DNA from: Microbacterium rhizomatis
GTDB taxonomy: Bacteria > Actinomycetota > Actinomycetes > Actinomycetales > Microbacteriaceae
NCBI RefSeq assembly: GCF_008710745.1
Contig: NZ_VYSA01000002.1
Location: forward strand, 620,001 to 684,000
Direction: 5' to 3'
Length of the DNA: 64,000 nucleotides
Shown: positions 1 to 8,768 of the stretch, piece by piece
Numbering within the stretch: position 1 is the stretch's first letter
Layout: every line of letters begins with the position of its first letter
Made by a program: the position numbers and the translations under genes
The notes under the pieces: generated by a model
Told to the model about the DNA's origin: nothing
What the model saw: the letters and a program-made list of their open reading frames with translations, nothing else
Databases searched by the model: none

Positions 1-575
1 GACGGCCGCCGACCCCGCCGGGGCGATCTGATACCGCGTCCACTGACCCCCGTCGTACCAGAACGCCGCCTCCACAGACCCCGACCCTCCGACCCACCAC
101 AACTCCATCGACGTCGGGATGCGCGAGACGACAGCGAACTCTGTGCCGCGGCCCGCCGAGCCGCCCGGGGCCAGCTGATACCGGGTCCATTGCCCGCCCT
201 CGTACCAGAAGGCGGCTTCGACGGATCCATCGGGTCCCGCCCACCACAGCTCCATCGAGTTCGGGATGCGCGAGGCCACCGCGATCCCCGATCCGAGATC
301 GGCGGATCCGGGGCCAGAGAGCTGGTAGCGCGTCCACGCGCCGCCCTCGTACCAGAAGGCTCCCTCGATCGTGCCCTGCGGGCCGATCCACCACAGTTCC
401 ATCGACGTCGGGATCCGCGAGACCGCAGCGATCCCCGACGCTGCCGCGGCAGAGCCGGCCGGCGCGAGCTGGTAGCGCGTCCACTGACCACCGTCGTACC
501 AGAAAGCGCCCTCGATCGAACCTTGGGGCCCCACCCACCACGTCTCCATGGAGTTCGGGATGCGCGAAACCGATG
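1..575 (-). repeat. Tandem ~49-residue repeats in the protease C-terminus
   Basis: Four copies of a unit of 147-150 bases are visible, the last cut by the window edge. Each encodes SRIP(N/T)SMELWW, then GPxGS(I/V)E(G/A)AFWY, then (D/E)GGQWTRYQLAP. Aromatic-rich units of this kind resemble beta-propeller or lectin-like surface modules, but the fold is not known to me. The copies differ at many positions, so this is an old repeat array rather than recent slippage. Confidence 0.85.
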
Positions 576-2172
576 CGGAATTGGGGATCGCCGACGAGCT
601 GCCGACGGGCGCCAGCTCGAAGCTGCGCCACACGGGCTTGTCGGCCGTCTTGGCGGCCACCGCCCCGAACCGCCGGCCCGCCCACGTCGTGAACCCCGAT
701 GCGAGACCATGCTCGCGGGTGTGGTGGATGAGGGTGAAAGGCTGCGCGGAGTTGTCGGGCCCGAAGTCGATCGTGAAGTCCAGCACGTGCAACTGCCCCG
801 GTCGGGCCGCCCCCTGCACCGGCCGCACCTCGCCGGTCGAGCGACGGTATGACAGTGCTGCGGCGCCGGTCGCCGCATCCATGCCGTCGACGGTCAGGAC
901 GCCGCGCCACCCGTCGTGATTGAGCTCCCACGTGCCCAGCCAGTGGGTCCGATCGAATGATTCGGGGGCGGCGGCATCGATCGGCGTCCGGCGGATCTGC
1001 GCGCCGAACGGGATCGCCTGCCACGCCGTGTCACCGGCGGCGAGCGCGACGTCGCCGGAGTAGACGCTCAGCGTGAAGTCCTGCCCGCCCTCGCCGATGT
1101 CGGCGATATGCAGGTGCGCCGTCTGGCCGGCATCCGCGAACCATCCGGTCACGTCGTGCTTCGCGCCGGAGAGGTAGTAGCTGCCGAGCTTCGTCGCCGA
1201 GCCCGCGTCGAACGTGTCATTGGCCGCCCGCAGATCGGTGAAGCGGCGCAGCGTCAGGCGCCCGCGCCAGCCGTCGTGATCCATGTCCCACTGCCCGACG
1301 AAGCCCGCACGGCGGTCGACCACGGGATCGATGACGTCGATGATGTAGTGCGCGAGGCCCATGTTGATCGTGAACGACGGATCGTTCGCGTATGCGATGT
1401 GGATGAGGTCCGTTCCACCCCACGAGTTCTTGGCGATGAAGTACTGCAGGGTGCTGTTGAACCCGACGAGCAGCAGCACATGCCCGCCACCGCCGGTCGT
1501 GACGTTGACCACCACTTCGTGCCCAGCCCGGATCACGTTCTCGAGGTCGGCGATGGAGAAGTTCGACAGCACGCCGGACGATTTCACGCCGTACTTCGCA
1601 TTCCCCCGCGCGGCGAACGGAATGTGCAGCGGCGAGAATTCGAAATCATCGCGCTGCTCTTGCGTGGGACTGGCCGCCGCATTCAGGGCGGCCGCCGCCG
1701 GGATGCCGGTGAGCATGGCCGACTGCGTCATGTACGGGGCATCCGACTCTTCCGGCACCCGCATGCGCTCCATGTGCTTGATGATGTCGCTGGAGCCCTG
1801 AAAGCCCATCAGCGAGGTGTTGCCGAAGTCGCTCTCGTGCGCCTTGCAGATGTGGAACAGGTACTGCTCGGAGAGATCGAGGCTCACGCCGAGCTTGCGC
1901 TTGTAGGCAGCCTCGAGGGCGGCGATGCCGGCGAAGGCCCAGCACGTGCCGCGATCCTGCTGATCGCGGACCGGGGTCTGGTCGGCCGCGAGCGACACCT
2001 CCTTGCCGAGGAAGACCACGGGAGGGATGTCGGTGATCCAGTCGTTGCGGACGGCGACCTTGAGGGCATCGTCGATTCCGCGGGTGAACTGGGCGAGAGG
2101 CTGGAGCGCGAACGAGCTGGGCACGATGACCACATCCGATCTGTCTGGGGTTTGCGCCGCGTCAGGCGACAC
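1..2172 (-). CDS. Papain-like (C1-type) cysteine protease with C-terminal tandem repeats, partial
   Basis: The reading frame enters from GTG at 2172, 37 bases after the upstream regulator stop, and runs off the left edge, so at least 724 residues are visible. The N-terminal part has the papain triad: Cys in QDRGTCWAFAG (about residue 77), His in GGGGHVLLLVGFN (about 231) and Asn in AKNSWGG (about 249). A middle region of about 250 residues with repeated WDMDHDGWRG/WELNHDGWRG-like motifs follows, then about 49-residue tandem repeats. No convincing signal peptide is visible at the chosen start, which is odd for a protease of this architecture; a different start is possible. The family role is peptide hydrolysis; the physiological target is unknown. 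The gene follows the MmyB-like regulator on the same strand and may share its transcript. Confidence 0.8.
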   Translation of the reverse strand, partial: MSPDAAQTPDRSDVVIVPSSFALQPLAQFTRGIDDALKVAVRNDWITDIPPVVFLGKEVSLAADQTPVRDQQDRGTCWAFAGIAALEAAYKRKLGVSLDLSEQYLFHICKAHESDFGNTSLMGFQGSSDIIKHMERMRVPEESDAPYMTQSAMLTGIPAAAALNAAASPTQEQRDDFEFSPLHIPFAARGNAKYGVKSSGVLSNFSIADLENVIRAGHEVVVNVTTGGGGHVLLLVGFNSTLQYFIAKNSWGGTDLIHIAYANDPSFTINMGLAHYIIDVIDPVVDRRAGFVGQWDMDHDGWRGRLTLRRFTDLRAANDTFDAGSATKLGSYYLSGAKHDVTGWFADAGQTAHLHIADIGEGGQDFTLSVYSGDVALAAGDTAWQAIPFGAQIRRTPIDAAAPESFDRTHWLGTWELNHDGWRGVLTVDGMDAATGAAALSYRRSTGEVRPVQGAARPGQLHVLDFTIDFGPDNSAQPFTLIHHTREHGLASGFTTWAGRRFGAVAAKTADKPVWRSFELAPVGSSSAIPNSASVSRIPNSMETWWVGPQGSIEGAFWYDGGQWTRYQLAPAGSAAAASGIAAVSRIPTSMELWWIGPQGTIEGAFWYEGGAWTRYQLSGPGSADLGSGIAVASRIPNSMELWWAGPDGSVEAAFWYEGGQWTRYQLAPGGSAGRGTEFAVVSRIPTSMELWWVGGSGSVEAAFWYDGGQWTRYQIAPAGSAAV

Positions 2173-2208
2173 CCCCAAGAGCGAGAGAGCGGGCGGTCTG
2201 ATACGCGG

Positions 2209-3051
2209 TCAGCCCACCGGATGCGCGCCGATGACCGACAGAAGCTGGAGTCGCTCGTAGCTGTCGGTGCCCGGCGCCGCAGTGTAGACGAGCAGCGAGT
2301 GCGAATCCGTGGGGTCGGTCAGGGTCTGACAGGCAAGTTCGAGCAAGCCGACTTCGGGGTGCACGAAGTGCTTGGTCTCGCGGGGTCGCAGGCCGACCTC
2401 GTGGCGTTGCCAGAGCGTCTGGAACTCGTCGCTGCACTCGAGGAGGAGGTCGACCAGATGCGCGGCGTGCGACGAGCGTCCGCGCAGAGTGGACACGCCT
2501 CTCAGGCCTGAGACCCACAGCCGAGAGAGGAATTCGTGATCCTCGGGCGCGTAGAGTCGCCTGCTGCCGGGATCGGTGAACCAGCGGAAGCCGATGCTGC
2601 GCGCCGGGCCGACGAAGCGCGTCGTATCTCCCGTCAGCGCGACGCCCACCGGTGTCTGGCGGAGGGTTTCGCCCAGCTCCGTCACGATCTCGGCCGGTGT
2701 GTCTTCCAGCCGGTCGAAGATGCGGAGGAGCCCCGGGCTGATGTGCTCGCTGGACGCGCCGCGGATCGGGGGCTGGTGACCCGCGAGGCGGAAGAGGTGA
2801 TCGCGCTCGTCGATCGACAGGTGCAGACCTTGCGCGATGGAGGCGACCATCTGCTCGGACGGCAGCGGGCCGGTACCGCGCTCGAGTCGGGCGTAGTAGT
2901 CGGTGGACATGTGGCAGAGCGCGGCGACCTCTTCGCGCCGGAGCCCTTCCGTACGGCGCCGCGGCCCCCGCGTGAGGCCGACGTCTTCGGGTTGGAGGGC
3001 TTCCCTCCGGCGGCGCAGGAACTCCGCGAGACCCTGCCGGTCGATCTGCAT
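2209..3051 (-). CDS. XRE-family regulator with MmyB-like ligand-binding domain
   Basis: A 280-residue protein. Residues 1-80 hold a helix-turn-helix typical of actinobacterial MmyB-type regulators ([17 protein letters not shown], then YYARLERG), and residues 105-275 match the MmyB-like ligand-binding (PAS-type) domain with its GFRWFTDP and HPEVGLLEL motifs. Such regulators commonly control a divergent short-chain dehydrogenase, and here an SDR gene starts 126 bases away on the opposite strand. It is probably the local regulator of that SDR and of itself (inference). Its last codons are followed 37 bases later by the protease start, suggesting co-transcription. Confidence 0.88.
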   Translation of the reverse strand: MQIDRQGLAEFLRRRREALQPEDVGLTRGPRRRTEGLRREEVAALCHMSTDYYARLERGTGPLPSEQMVASIAQGLHLSIDERDHLFRLAGHQPPIRGASSEHISPGLLRIFDRLEDTPAEIVTELGETLRQTPVGVALTGDTTRFVGPARSIGFRWFTDPGSRRLYAPEDHEFLSRLWVSGLRGVSTLRGRSSHAAHLVDLLLECSDEFQTLWQRHEVGLRPRETKHFVHPEVGLLELACQTLTDPTDSHSLLVYTAAPGTDSYERLQLLSVIGAHPVG

Positions 3052-3177
3052 ACGCCGCCCCTTCGTTTCCTACATTTCTATCCCGGGTCGGGGATTCGAA
3101 CCACTGATCGGCGAGTCCTGGATCCGAATCGGTCGAGGGGCGATGGTGGGAGAACACCGACGCAGAGAGCAGGACCC

Positions 3178-4122
3178 GTGGCATCCGAACGCACCGACAT
3201 CAGCATCCCGTCCCTGGATGGCCGACGTGCCGTCGTCACCGGCGGCAGCGACGGGATCGGCCTGCGCATCGCCACGCGACTCGCCGCGGCGGGCGCTGCC
3301 GTCGTGCTCCCCGTGCGCAACACGGCCAAGGGCGAGGCGGCCGTGTCGAGCATCCGCGCCGTCACTCCAACCGCTGAGATCGAGCTTCTGCCGCTCGACC
3401 TGTCGTCGCTCGACTCGGTCGCGGCGTTCGGAGACGCGATGCGGCAGGACGGGCGCCCCATCCACATCCTGATCAACAACGCGGGCGTGATGACTCCGCC
3501 CAGCCGCCAGATCACCGCCGACGGCTTCGAGCTGCAATTCGGCACGAACCACCTCGGCCACGTCGCCCTTGTCGTCGACCTGCTGCCCCTCTTGCGGGCC
3601 GGATCGGCGCGGGTCACGTCGCAGATCAGCATCGCTGCGAATCAGGGCTCGATCAACTGGGACGACCTGCAAGGGGAGCAGTCGTACCACGGGATGCGGG
3701 CCTACAGCCAGTCGAAGATCGCGCTCGGGCTGTTCGGACTCGAGCTGGACCGTCGCAGTCGCGCACGAGGCTGGGGCATCGTGAGCAACCTCGCTCACCC
3801 CGGCGTCGCGCCGACGAGCCTGCTCTCGGCGCGATCCGAGCTGGGTCGCAGCGGCGACACCAGGCAGGTGCGGGTGATCCGATGGCTGTCGGCCCGCGGC
3901 GTCCTCGTCGGCACCCCCGAGACGGCTGCCCTGCCCGCGCTGCTCGCCGCGACCTCGCCTACCGCTCTGCCGGGCCGGATGTACGGCCCATCCGGATTCG
4001 GGCACGCCGCCGGAGCGCCCGCCGAGCAAACCCTCTACTCGCGACTGCGCAGCGAGGACGAGGCGAGCCGGATCTGGAGCGTGTCGGAAGAGCTGGTCGG
4101 CCTGCGGTTCCCGGCGGCGTAG
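3178..4122 (+). CDS. Short-chain dehydrogenase/reductase (SDR)
   Basis: A 314-residue NAD(P)-dependent oxidoreductase of the SDR fold. The start is GTG at 3178, preceded by a purine-rich AGAGCAGGA; an open frame extends further upstream but crosses the divergent promoter. Seen are the cofactor motif TGGSDGIG (residues 21-28), NNAG at about 100, and the catalytic YSQSK with Tyr176 and Lys180. It lies divergently from the MmyB-like regulator, a common arrangement in actinobacteria, so it is likely controlled by that protein. Its substrate cannot be told from sequence. It ends 14 bases from the convergent metB stop. Confidence 0.88.
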   Translation: MASERTDISIPSLDGRRAVVTGGSDGIGLRIATRLAAAGAAVVLPVRNTAKGEAAVSSIRAVTPTAEIELLPLDLSSLDSVAAFGDAMRQDGRPIHILINNAGVMTPPSRQITADGFELQFGTNHLGHVALVVDLLPLLRAGSARVTSQISIAANQGSINWDDLQGEQSYHGMRAYSQSKIALGLFGLELDRRSRARGWGIVSNLAHPGVAPTSLLSARSELGRSGDTRQVRVIRWLSARGVLVGTPETAALPALLAATSPTALPGRMYGPSGFGHAAGAPAEQTLYSRLRSEDEASRIWSVSEELVGLRFPAA

Positions 4123-4136
4123 CAGGGGATCCGCGC

Positions 4137-5294
4137 TCAGACCCGTAGGGCCTGCTCGACGTCGGCGAGGAGGTCATCGACGGTCTCGATGCCGACCGAC
4201 AGCCGGACGACCTCTTCCGGAACCGCGAGCTCGGTGCCGCGGACGGAGGCGTGGGTCATGGCGTCCGGGTAGTTCACGAGCGACTCCACCCCGCCGAGCG
4301 ATTCGGCGAGCTGGAAGAGCTGCGTGGATTCGGCGAACCGACGAGCAGCCTCGCCCGATTCGAGTTCGAGCGACACGATGCCACCGAACGCCGACATCTG
4401 CCGGGCGGCGAGCTCGTGGCCGGGGTGGCCGGGCAGACCCGGATAGTAGACCCGCGCGACGCGATCGTGACCCTCGAGCAGCTCGGCGACGGCCGCCGCG
4501 TTCCGGCTGTGCTGCTGCATCCTGAGGTCGAGCGTCTTGATGCCGCGTGTCGTCAGCCACGCATCGAGCGGTCCCGACACGGCGCCGACGCCGAACTGGA
4601 GGAATCCGACCTCGGCGGCAAGGGCATCGTCGTTGAGGACGAGCGCACCGCCCACGACGTCGGAATGCCCGCCGATGTACTTCGTCGTGGAGTGCACGAC
4701 GACATCCGCACCGAGCGCGAGCGGCTGCTGCAGGGCCGGCGACGCGAAGGTGTTGTCGACCACGACGAGCGCGCCCGCGGCATGCCCGAGCGCGGCGAGC
4801 CCGGCGATGTCGGTGATGCGCAGCAGCGGGTTGGACGGCGTCTCGACCCAGACGATGCGGGCAGGGCGCTCCTCGAGCGCCGCGGCGACAGCCGAGAGGT
4901 CGCTCATGTCGACGATGCGGAGCCCGATGCCCCACGGAGCGAGGACCCGCGAGATCAGTCGGTACGTGCCCCCGTAGACGTCGTTGCTGAGCAGGACCTC
5001 GTCCCCCGGACGCAGCACAGCACGCAGCAGGGTGTCTTCCGCCGCAAGGCCAGACGAGAACGAGAAGGCATGTGCGGCGCCCTCGATCGCGGCGAGCTGA
5101 CGCTGCAGGGCTGTGCGCGTCGGATTTCCGCTCCGCCCGTACTCGTATCCGCCGTGCAGCCCTCCGATGCCGTCTTGGGCATACGTCGTGGAGAAGTGCA
5201 CGGGAGGGATGACGGCACCCGTCGTGGGATCGAACTCCTGCCCGGCATGCACGGCGAGGCTGGCGAATCCGCGGGCGGCGTTCTGAGAGGTCAT
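4137..5294 (-). CDS. metB: Cystathionine gamma-synthase/gamma-lyase type PLP enzyme
   Basis: A 385-residue Cys/Met-metabolism PLP enzyme. The ATG at 5294 is preceded by a strong AGGAGA ribosome site and overlaps the cbs stop by four bases (ATGA), so translation is coupled; a longer frame to 5378 lies inside cbs and is rejected. Motifs: YxRxxNPT-like EYGRSGNPTR near residue 51, ETPSNPLLRI near 151, and the PLP lysine in HSTTKYIGGHSD (Lys205). Paired with a cystathionine beta-synthase, it probably works in reverse transsulfuration (cystathionine to cysteine), although gamma-synthase activity cannot be separated by eye. Confidence 0.88.
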   Translation of the reverse strand: MTSQNAARGFASLAVHAGQEFDPTTGAVIPPVHFSTTYAQDGIGGLHGGYEYGRSGNPTRTALQRQLAAIEGAAHAFSFSSGLAAEDTLLRAVLRPGDEVLLSNDVYGGTYRLISRVLAPWGIGLRIVDMSDLSAVAAALEERPARIVWVETPSNPLLRITDIAGLAALGHAAGALVVVDNTFASPALQQPLALGADVVVHSTTKYIGGHSDVVGGALVLNDDALAAEVGFLQFGVGAVSGPLDAWLTTRGIKTLDLRMQQHSRNAAAVAELLEGHDRVARVYYPGLPGHPGHELAARQMSAFGGIVSLELESGEAARRFAESTQLFQLAESLGGVESLVNYPDAMTHASVRGTELAVPEEVVRLSVGIETVDDLLADVEQALRV

Positions 5295-6304
5295 GCGGTG
5301 TCTCCTGAGGGGTGGGAGGGGAGCGAGTCTGCGGCGACCGGAGCGGTCTCGACGTCGAAGCCGTTGCCGAGCATCCATTCATCGTCGTAGAGCTTGGAGA
5401 GGTAGCCGCGGCCATGGTCGGGAAGCAGGACCACCACGACGTCGCCGGCGGGAAGTTCCCGCGCGGTGCGGAGGGCGGCCACGACGGCGAGGCCGGACGA
5501 GCCGCCGACCAGCAGCCCCTCCTCGCGAGCGAGGCGACGGGTCATCGCGAACGACTCCGCGTCGTCGACCATCTCGTAGCGGTCGACGACCGATGGGTCG
5601 AACGTCGCCGGCATGAAGTCCTCGCCGACGCCCTCGACCAGGTAGCTGTGGATCGGCCCGCCGCTGTAGATCGACCCCTGAGGATCGGCGCCGACGATCG
5701 TCACGGCTCCGCCGGACACCTCTTTCAGGTATCTGGAGGTGCCCGAGATCGTGCCGCCCGTGCCGATGCTCGCCACGAAATGCGTGATCATGCCGTCGGT
5801 GTCGCGCCAGATCTCGGGTCCGGTCGTCTCGTAGTGCGCGCGCGGCCCGTTCTGGTTCGCGAACTGGTTCGGCTTGAACGCGCCGGGGATCTCGCGCGCC
5901 AGCCGGTCAGACACCCCGTAGTACGACCGCGGATCGTCCGGCGGCACGTTCGTCGGCGTCATCACCACCTCCGCGCCGTACGCCTTCAGCACCGCGACCT
6001 TCTCACCGGCGAACTTGTCGGGCACGACGAAGACCATGCGGTACCCGCGCTGGAGGGCCACGAGCGCGAGCCCGACGCCCGTATTGCCGCTGGTGGGCTC
6101 GACGATCGTGCCGCCGGGCCCCAGGAGCCCGTCACGTTCGGCGGCATCGATGATGTTCCTCGCGATGCGGTCTTTGGCGGAGCTGCCGGGGTTGAAGTAC
6201 TCGATCTTGGCGAGCACGGTCGCCTCGATCCCGCGGGTGACCGAGCCGAGCCGGACGAGCGGAGTGTTGCCGACGAGATCGGCGACGTGTGATGCGTAAC
6301 GCAC
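5291..6304 (-). CDS. cbs: Cystathionine beta-synthase / cysteine-synthase family PLP enzyme
   Basis: A 337-residue fold-type II PLP enzyme. The PLP lysine is in NPGSSAKDR (Lys44), the substrate-binding loop is EPTSGNTGVG (about 88-97) and the phosphate loop is GTGGTISGT. The neighbour metB and the actinobacterial sequence style favour cystathionine beta-synthase, but the protein stops soon after the catalytic domain and lacks the C-terminal CBS-domain pair seen in many homologues (usually about 450-460 residues), so cysteine synthase is the alternative. It is first in the cbs-metB operon, behind a short ORF rich in Cys codons that may act as a cysteine-sensing attenuator. Confidence 0.85.
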   Translation of the reverse strand: MRYASHVADLVGNTPLVRLGSVTRGIEATVLAKIEYFNPGSSAKDRIARNIIDAAERDGLLGPGGTIVEPTSGNTGVGLALVALQRGYRMVFVVPDKFAGEKVAVLKAYGAEVVMTPTNVPPDDPRSYYGVSDRLAREIPGAFKPNQFANQNGPRAHYETTGPEIWRDTDGMITHFVASIGTGGTISGTSRYLKEVSGGAVTIVGADPQGSIYSGGPIHSYLVEGVGEDFMPATFDPSVVDRYEMVDDAESFAMTRRLAREEGLLVGGSSGLAVVAALRTARELPAGDVVVVLLPDHGRGYLSKLYDDEWMLGNGFDVETAPVAADSLPSHPSGDTA

Positions 6305-6382
6305 GGTGTGTTGTCCTGATTCTGGTGCCGCGAACTCAGAGGCGCGGATGCTGTCGGTGGCGTCGAAGGAGCGCGGAAGCGC

Positions 6383-6412
6383 TCAGCGACAACAGCGACA
6401 GGTCAGAGGCAC
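6383..6412 (-). CDS. Candidate Cys-rich leader peptide upstream of cbs-metB
   Basis: A GTG-started nine-residue ORF reading MPLTCRCCR, with three Cys codons in the last five positions, ends 78 bases before the cbs start. A perfect 6-bp hairpin (GAGCGC-TTCC-GCGCTC, 6369-6384) overlaps its stop. Short polycysteine ORFs upstream of sulfur genes are known in mycobacteria, where they regulate downstream expression in response to cysteine supply. The ribosome site is weak and an overlapping 26-codon ORF exists in another frame, so this is a prediction. Confidence 0.45.
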   Translation of the reverse strand: MPLTCRCCR

Positions 6413-6502
6413 CCATCCACGGTAACCCGAAGCCGTCGAGGGGGCAACTCGATGCAACCCCCCACCCGGTTCAGATCTCCTCCTGCGGTGTTACCGTGCC
6501 GC

Positions 6503-7084
6503 ATGCGCCTCATGATTCTGGTGGGCAGTGTCCGCCCCGGCCGTATCGGCCTCCCGATTGCCGAGTGGGTCAAGGACGAGGTGCAGCGCGACGGCCGGTT
6601 CGAGATCGACTTCGCCGACCTCGCCGAGATCAACCTTCCGTTCATGGATGAGCCCGAGCATCCCGCGCTCCGTCAATACACGAAGCCGCACACGTTCGCG
6701 TGGAGCGAGCGGGTGGATGCGGCGGATGCCTTCATCTTCGTCACGCCGGAGTACAACCACAGCTTCTCTCCGGCGCTGAAGAACGCGTTCGACTACCTGA
6801 TTCAGGAATGGTGGCGAAAGGCGGTCGGCTTCGTGAGCTACGGCGGGGTCGGCGCAGGGATCTGCGGGGTCGTCGCCTTCGAGCCCGCGTTCACCACGAC
6901 GGGCCTGGTGAAGGTCGGTGCGAACGTCGAGATCCCGTTCGCAGGCGCACGGGTCGAAGACGGTGTGTTCACTCCGACGGACGACCAGAGGGAAACGCTC
7001 GGGCGGCTGATCGCCGAGCTCGAATCGCTCACGGGAGCGCTCAAGCCCCTGCGCACATCCCCCGTCGCCGGGCTCACGGGGTGA
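6503..7084 (+). CDS. NADPH-dependent FMN reductase / NAD(P)H dehydrogenase (quinone)
   Basis: A 193-residue flavodoxin-fold reductase. I chose ATG at 6503 because the family starts with MRLMILVGSVRPGR; the ATG at 6452 would add 17 atypical residues. The FMN-phosphate loop (VGSVRPGRIG) is at the N-terminus and the flavin-ring loop is TPEYNHSFSPALKNAFDYL (about residues 83-101). It probably reduces FMN or quinones with NADPH. Its last 11 bases overlap the 3' end of the convergent oxidoreductase gene. It stands alone as a transcription unit. Confidence 0.85.
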   Translation: MRLMILVGSVRPGRIGLPIAEWVKDEVQRDGRFEIDFADLAEINLPFMDEPEHPALRQYTKPHTFAWSERVDAADAFIFVTPEYNHSFSPALKNAFDYLIQEWWRKAVGFVSYGGVGAGICGVVAFEPAFTTTGLVKVGANVEIPFAGARVEDGVFTPTDDQRETLGRLIAELESLTGALKPLRTSPVAGLTG

Positions 7085-8033
7085 GCACGATCCGCTCCCC
7101 CGGCACTTCCGGCTCGCCCCACACCCGCTCGACATCGGCGAGCGCGGCCGCACGTGGACTCACCGAGACCTCACCCGCGTCGATGCGTTCTACGAGTGCG
7201 GGCAGCTCGGCCAGGTAACCGCGCGGTGACACCGCCCCCTGCCCGCTCCCCAGCAGACGGAGGTTCGCCGATCGCAGCGCAGCCGACGGCAACTCCAGCG
7301 TGGGCCCCGCGACCGATCCGATCTGCACCCAGTCGAGCGGTCGGCTGCGGTCGGAGCGAGCGGTGAGCAGGGCGACGATCGCCCGCTGGGTCGGCACGCC
7401 CCAGAGGTAGTCCAGGACGATGTCGACGTCGGCCGCCATGGCGGAGAGCGCGGATGCTGTCGCTTCGGCGTCGTCCGTGAGCGGCACGCGTGCGTCCGCT
7501 CCGGTGATGGCGTTCAGGCGTGCGCGATCGCGGCCGGCCGCGACGACCGTGCCCGCACCGAGGAGCTTCGCGATCTGCACCGCCATCGATCCCGCGTTGC
7601 CGGTGGCGCCGAGAACGAGAACCCTCTTCCCGGCTTCGAACCGAACCCGGGCGCGCAGCGCGACCCACGACGACATCGCGGGGTTCATCGCAGCGGCGAT
7701 GCGGGCGACGTCCACCCCCTCCGGCAGTTCGATCGCGCGGCGCGGGTCGATCGCGGCACGGTCGGCCATCGTCCCGTCGACGTCGTCGTCTGCGGCGAAA
7801 TAGACGAGCCGACCGTCGGGTCGACGACCGACGCCGTCGACCCCGGGGATGAGCGGCAACCGCCCCGTGCTCGTGTAATGGGCGCCGGCAGCGCCGCTTC
7901 GAGTCCGCGGATGCAAGCCGACCGCGAGCACGTCGACGAGCACTTCGCCGTCGCGAGCAGTGGGAGCCGGTACCACGGTGTAGTGCGGAGCCGCGCCCCA
8001 CGCGGTGACCAGCGCGGCGTTCATCGTTTCCAT
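7074..8033 (-). CDS. Zinc-type alcohol dehydrogenase/quinone oxidoreductase family protein (MDR)
   Basis: A 319-residue medium-chain dehydrogenase/reductase. The ATG at 8033 has GGAG six bases upstream; the longer frame to 8153 only reads through a 10-base repeat and is rejected. The GroES-like part (GVDGVGRRPDG) is followed by a Rossmann motif, VLVLGATGNAGSMAVQIAKLLG. No structural or catalytic zinc cysteine cluster is visible, consistent with zinc-free quinone oxidoreductases. It is divergent from a MarR regulator whose operator lies between them, so it is probably the MarR target and may detoxify a phenolic or electrophilic compound (inference). Confidence 0.85.
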   Translation of the reverse strand: METMNAALVTAWGAAPHYTVVPAPTARDGEVLVDVLAVGLHPRTRSGAAGAHYTSTGRLPLIPGVDGVGRRPDGRLVYFAADDDVDGTMADRAAIDPRRAIELPEGVDVARIAAAMNPAMSSWVALRARVRFEAGKRVLVLGATGNAGSMAVQIAKLLGAGTVVAAGRDRARLNAITGADARVPLTDDAEATASALSAMAADVDIVLDYLWGVPTQRAIVALLTARSDRSRPLDWVQIGSVAGPTLELPSAALRSANLRLLGSGQGAVSPRGYLAELPALVERIDAGEVSVSPRAAALADVERVWGEPEVPGERIVLTP

Positions 8034-8070
8034 GTCGTCTCCATCTCGTGCTGTCGTGCTCGTGCTGTCG

Positions 8071-8120
8071 TGTCGAAGCGTGTCGAAGCGTGTCGAAGCG
8101 TGTCGGAGCGTGTCGATGCT
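8071..8120 (+). repeat. Five tandem 10-bp repeats in the MDR/marR intergenic region
   Basis: Three exact copies of TGTCGAAGCG are followed by two variants (TGTCGGAGCG and TGTCGATGCT), giving a strict 10-bp period close to one DNA helical turn. The array sits in the 5' leader of the MDR gene, between its start and the MarR operator. Slippage or a spacing function is possible. Confidence 0.8.
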
Positions 8121-8177
8121 CGTGTCGCTGCGCTCCGATCGCTCGACCGTCATACTTGGTTTGTCGCACCAACCAAT

Positions 8178-8198
8178 ATAGTTCGTGACACGTACTAT
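8178..8198. promoter_or_regulatory. MarR operator candidate (21-bp palindrome)
   Basis: A 21-bp palindrome with a single mismatched pair around a central A: ATAGTTCGTG is mirrored by CACGTACTAT. It lies 15 bases upstream of the marR ATG, next to AAGGAGG (the ribosome site) and in the divergent region shared with the MDR gene. Just upstream, 8159-8176 contains a second inverted motif, TTGGT/ACCAA. MarR dimers typically bind such pseudo-palindromes that overlap their own promoter, so autoregulation and MDR repression are likely. Confidence 0.65.
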
Positions 8199-8212
8199 CG
8201 CAAGGAGGATCG

Positions 8213-8680
8213 ATGACGGCCGACGGATCAGCAGCCGAGTTGAGCCCGATCGACGCCATGGCGCAGCTCACGTTCGTCGTGCAGCGGATGCTCGAGGAGC
8301 GGGCGGCCGACCAGGGCATCACGATCGTGGCGCTGCGGATGCTGGGCATCCTGCGCGACCGGACGCCTACGATGGCCGACCTTGCGACACGGCTCGAGCT
8401 CGACAAGTCGAGCATCACCGGGCTCGTCGACCGTGCCGAACGGCGCGGACTCGTCGCCCGCGTCCCGTCAACCGCCGACAAGCGCTCCGTGCTCGTGGAG
8501 CTCACGCCCGACGGCCGGCGCATCGTGGCCGGCGGCGAGCAGAAGTTCGAGGCCGATGTGGCCGCCCTGCTGGGCCTGCTGCCGGCATCCGATCGAGCGG
8601 CACTCGTGACGCTCGTGACGCGGCTGCTCGCCCTTCACGACGGGACGAGTCACGCGACCCGCTCAACCTTCGCCGGCTGA
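8213..8680 (+). CDS. MarR-family transcriptional regulator
   Basis: A 155-residue winged-helix protein with a textbook AAGGAGG ribosome site. The DNA-binding core reads LRDRTPTMADLATRLELDKSSITGLVDRAERRGLV (about residues 45-80), followed by the wing with DKRSVLVELTPDGR. MarR proteins are dimeric repressors released by small phenolic or oxidising ligands. It is divergent from the MDR oxidoreductase with a strong palindrome between them, so that gene is the probable target. The stop lies next to the first of three palindromic repeat elements. Confidence 0.9.
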   Translation: MTADGSAAELSPIDAMAQLTFVVQRMLEERAADQGITIVALRMLGILRDRTPTMADLATRLELDKSSITGLVDRAERRGLVARVPSTADKRSVLVELTPDGRRIVAGGEQKFEADVAALLGLLPASDRAALVTLVTRLLALHDGTSHATRSTFAG

Positions 8681-8688
8681 CCTCCCGC

Positions 8689-8768
8689 CGAACCAGCCCC
8701 TTACCGCCGACCCGCCCCCATCCGAGCGCTCTGCAGAGGGGGTGGTCGGCGAGGAAGGGGGTGGTTCG
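8689..8768. repeat. Palindromic repeat element, copy 1
   Basis: Two 31-base arms (8689-8719 and 8738-8768) are imperfect reverse complements around an 18-base loop. The arms follow the pattern CGAACCA(G/C)CCCCTTxC then GCCGACC then CCCCC. Two related elements follow at 9569 and 9924. In RNA it would form a long stem-loop and could also terminate marR transcription. Confidence 0.75.

Noticed and set aside
1108..2511. 467-residue plus-strand open frame
   Set aside because: Antisense to the papain-like protease with its full catalytic triad; composition is shadow-like.
3085..3106. tRNA-like T-arm sequence (GGTTCGAATCCCC on the minus strand) between the MmyB-like and SDR genes
   Set aside because: Only the T-loop pattern matches; the T stem has mismatches and no acceptor, anticodon or D arm can be built. 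At most an old attachment-site trace, with no integrase nearby.
3119..3126. Single TGGATCCG resembling the regulon operator
   Set aside because: No second half-site at 21 bp on either side, and the flanking genes are unrelated to the catabolic locus.
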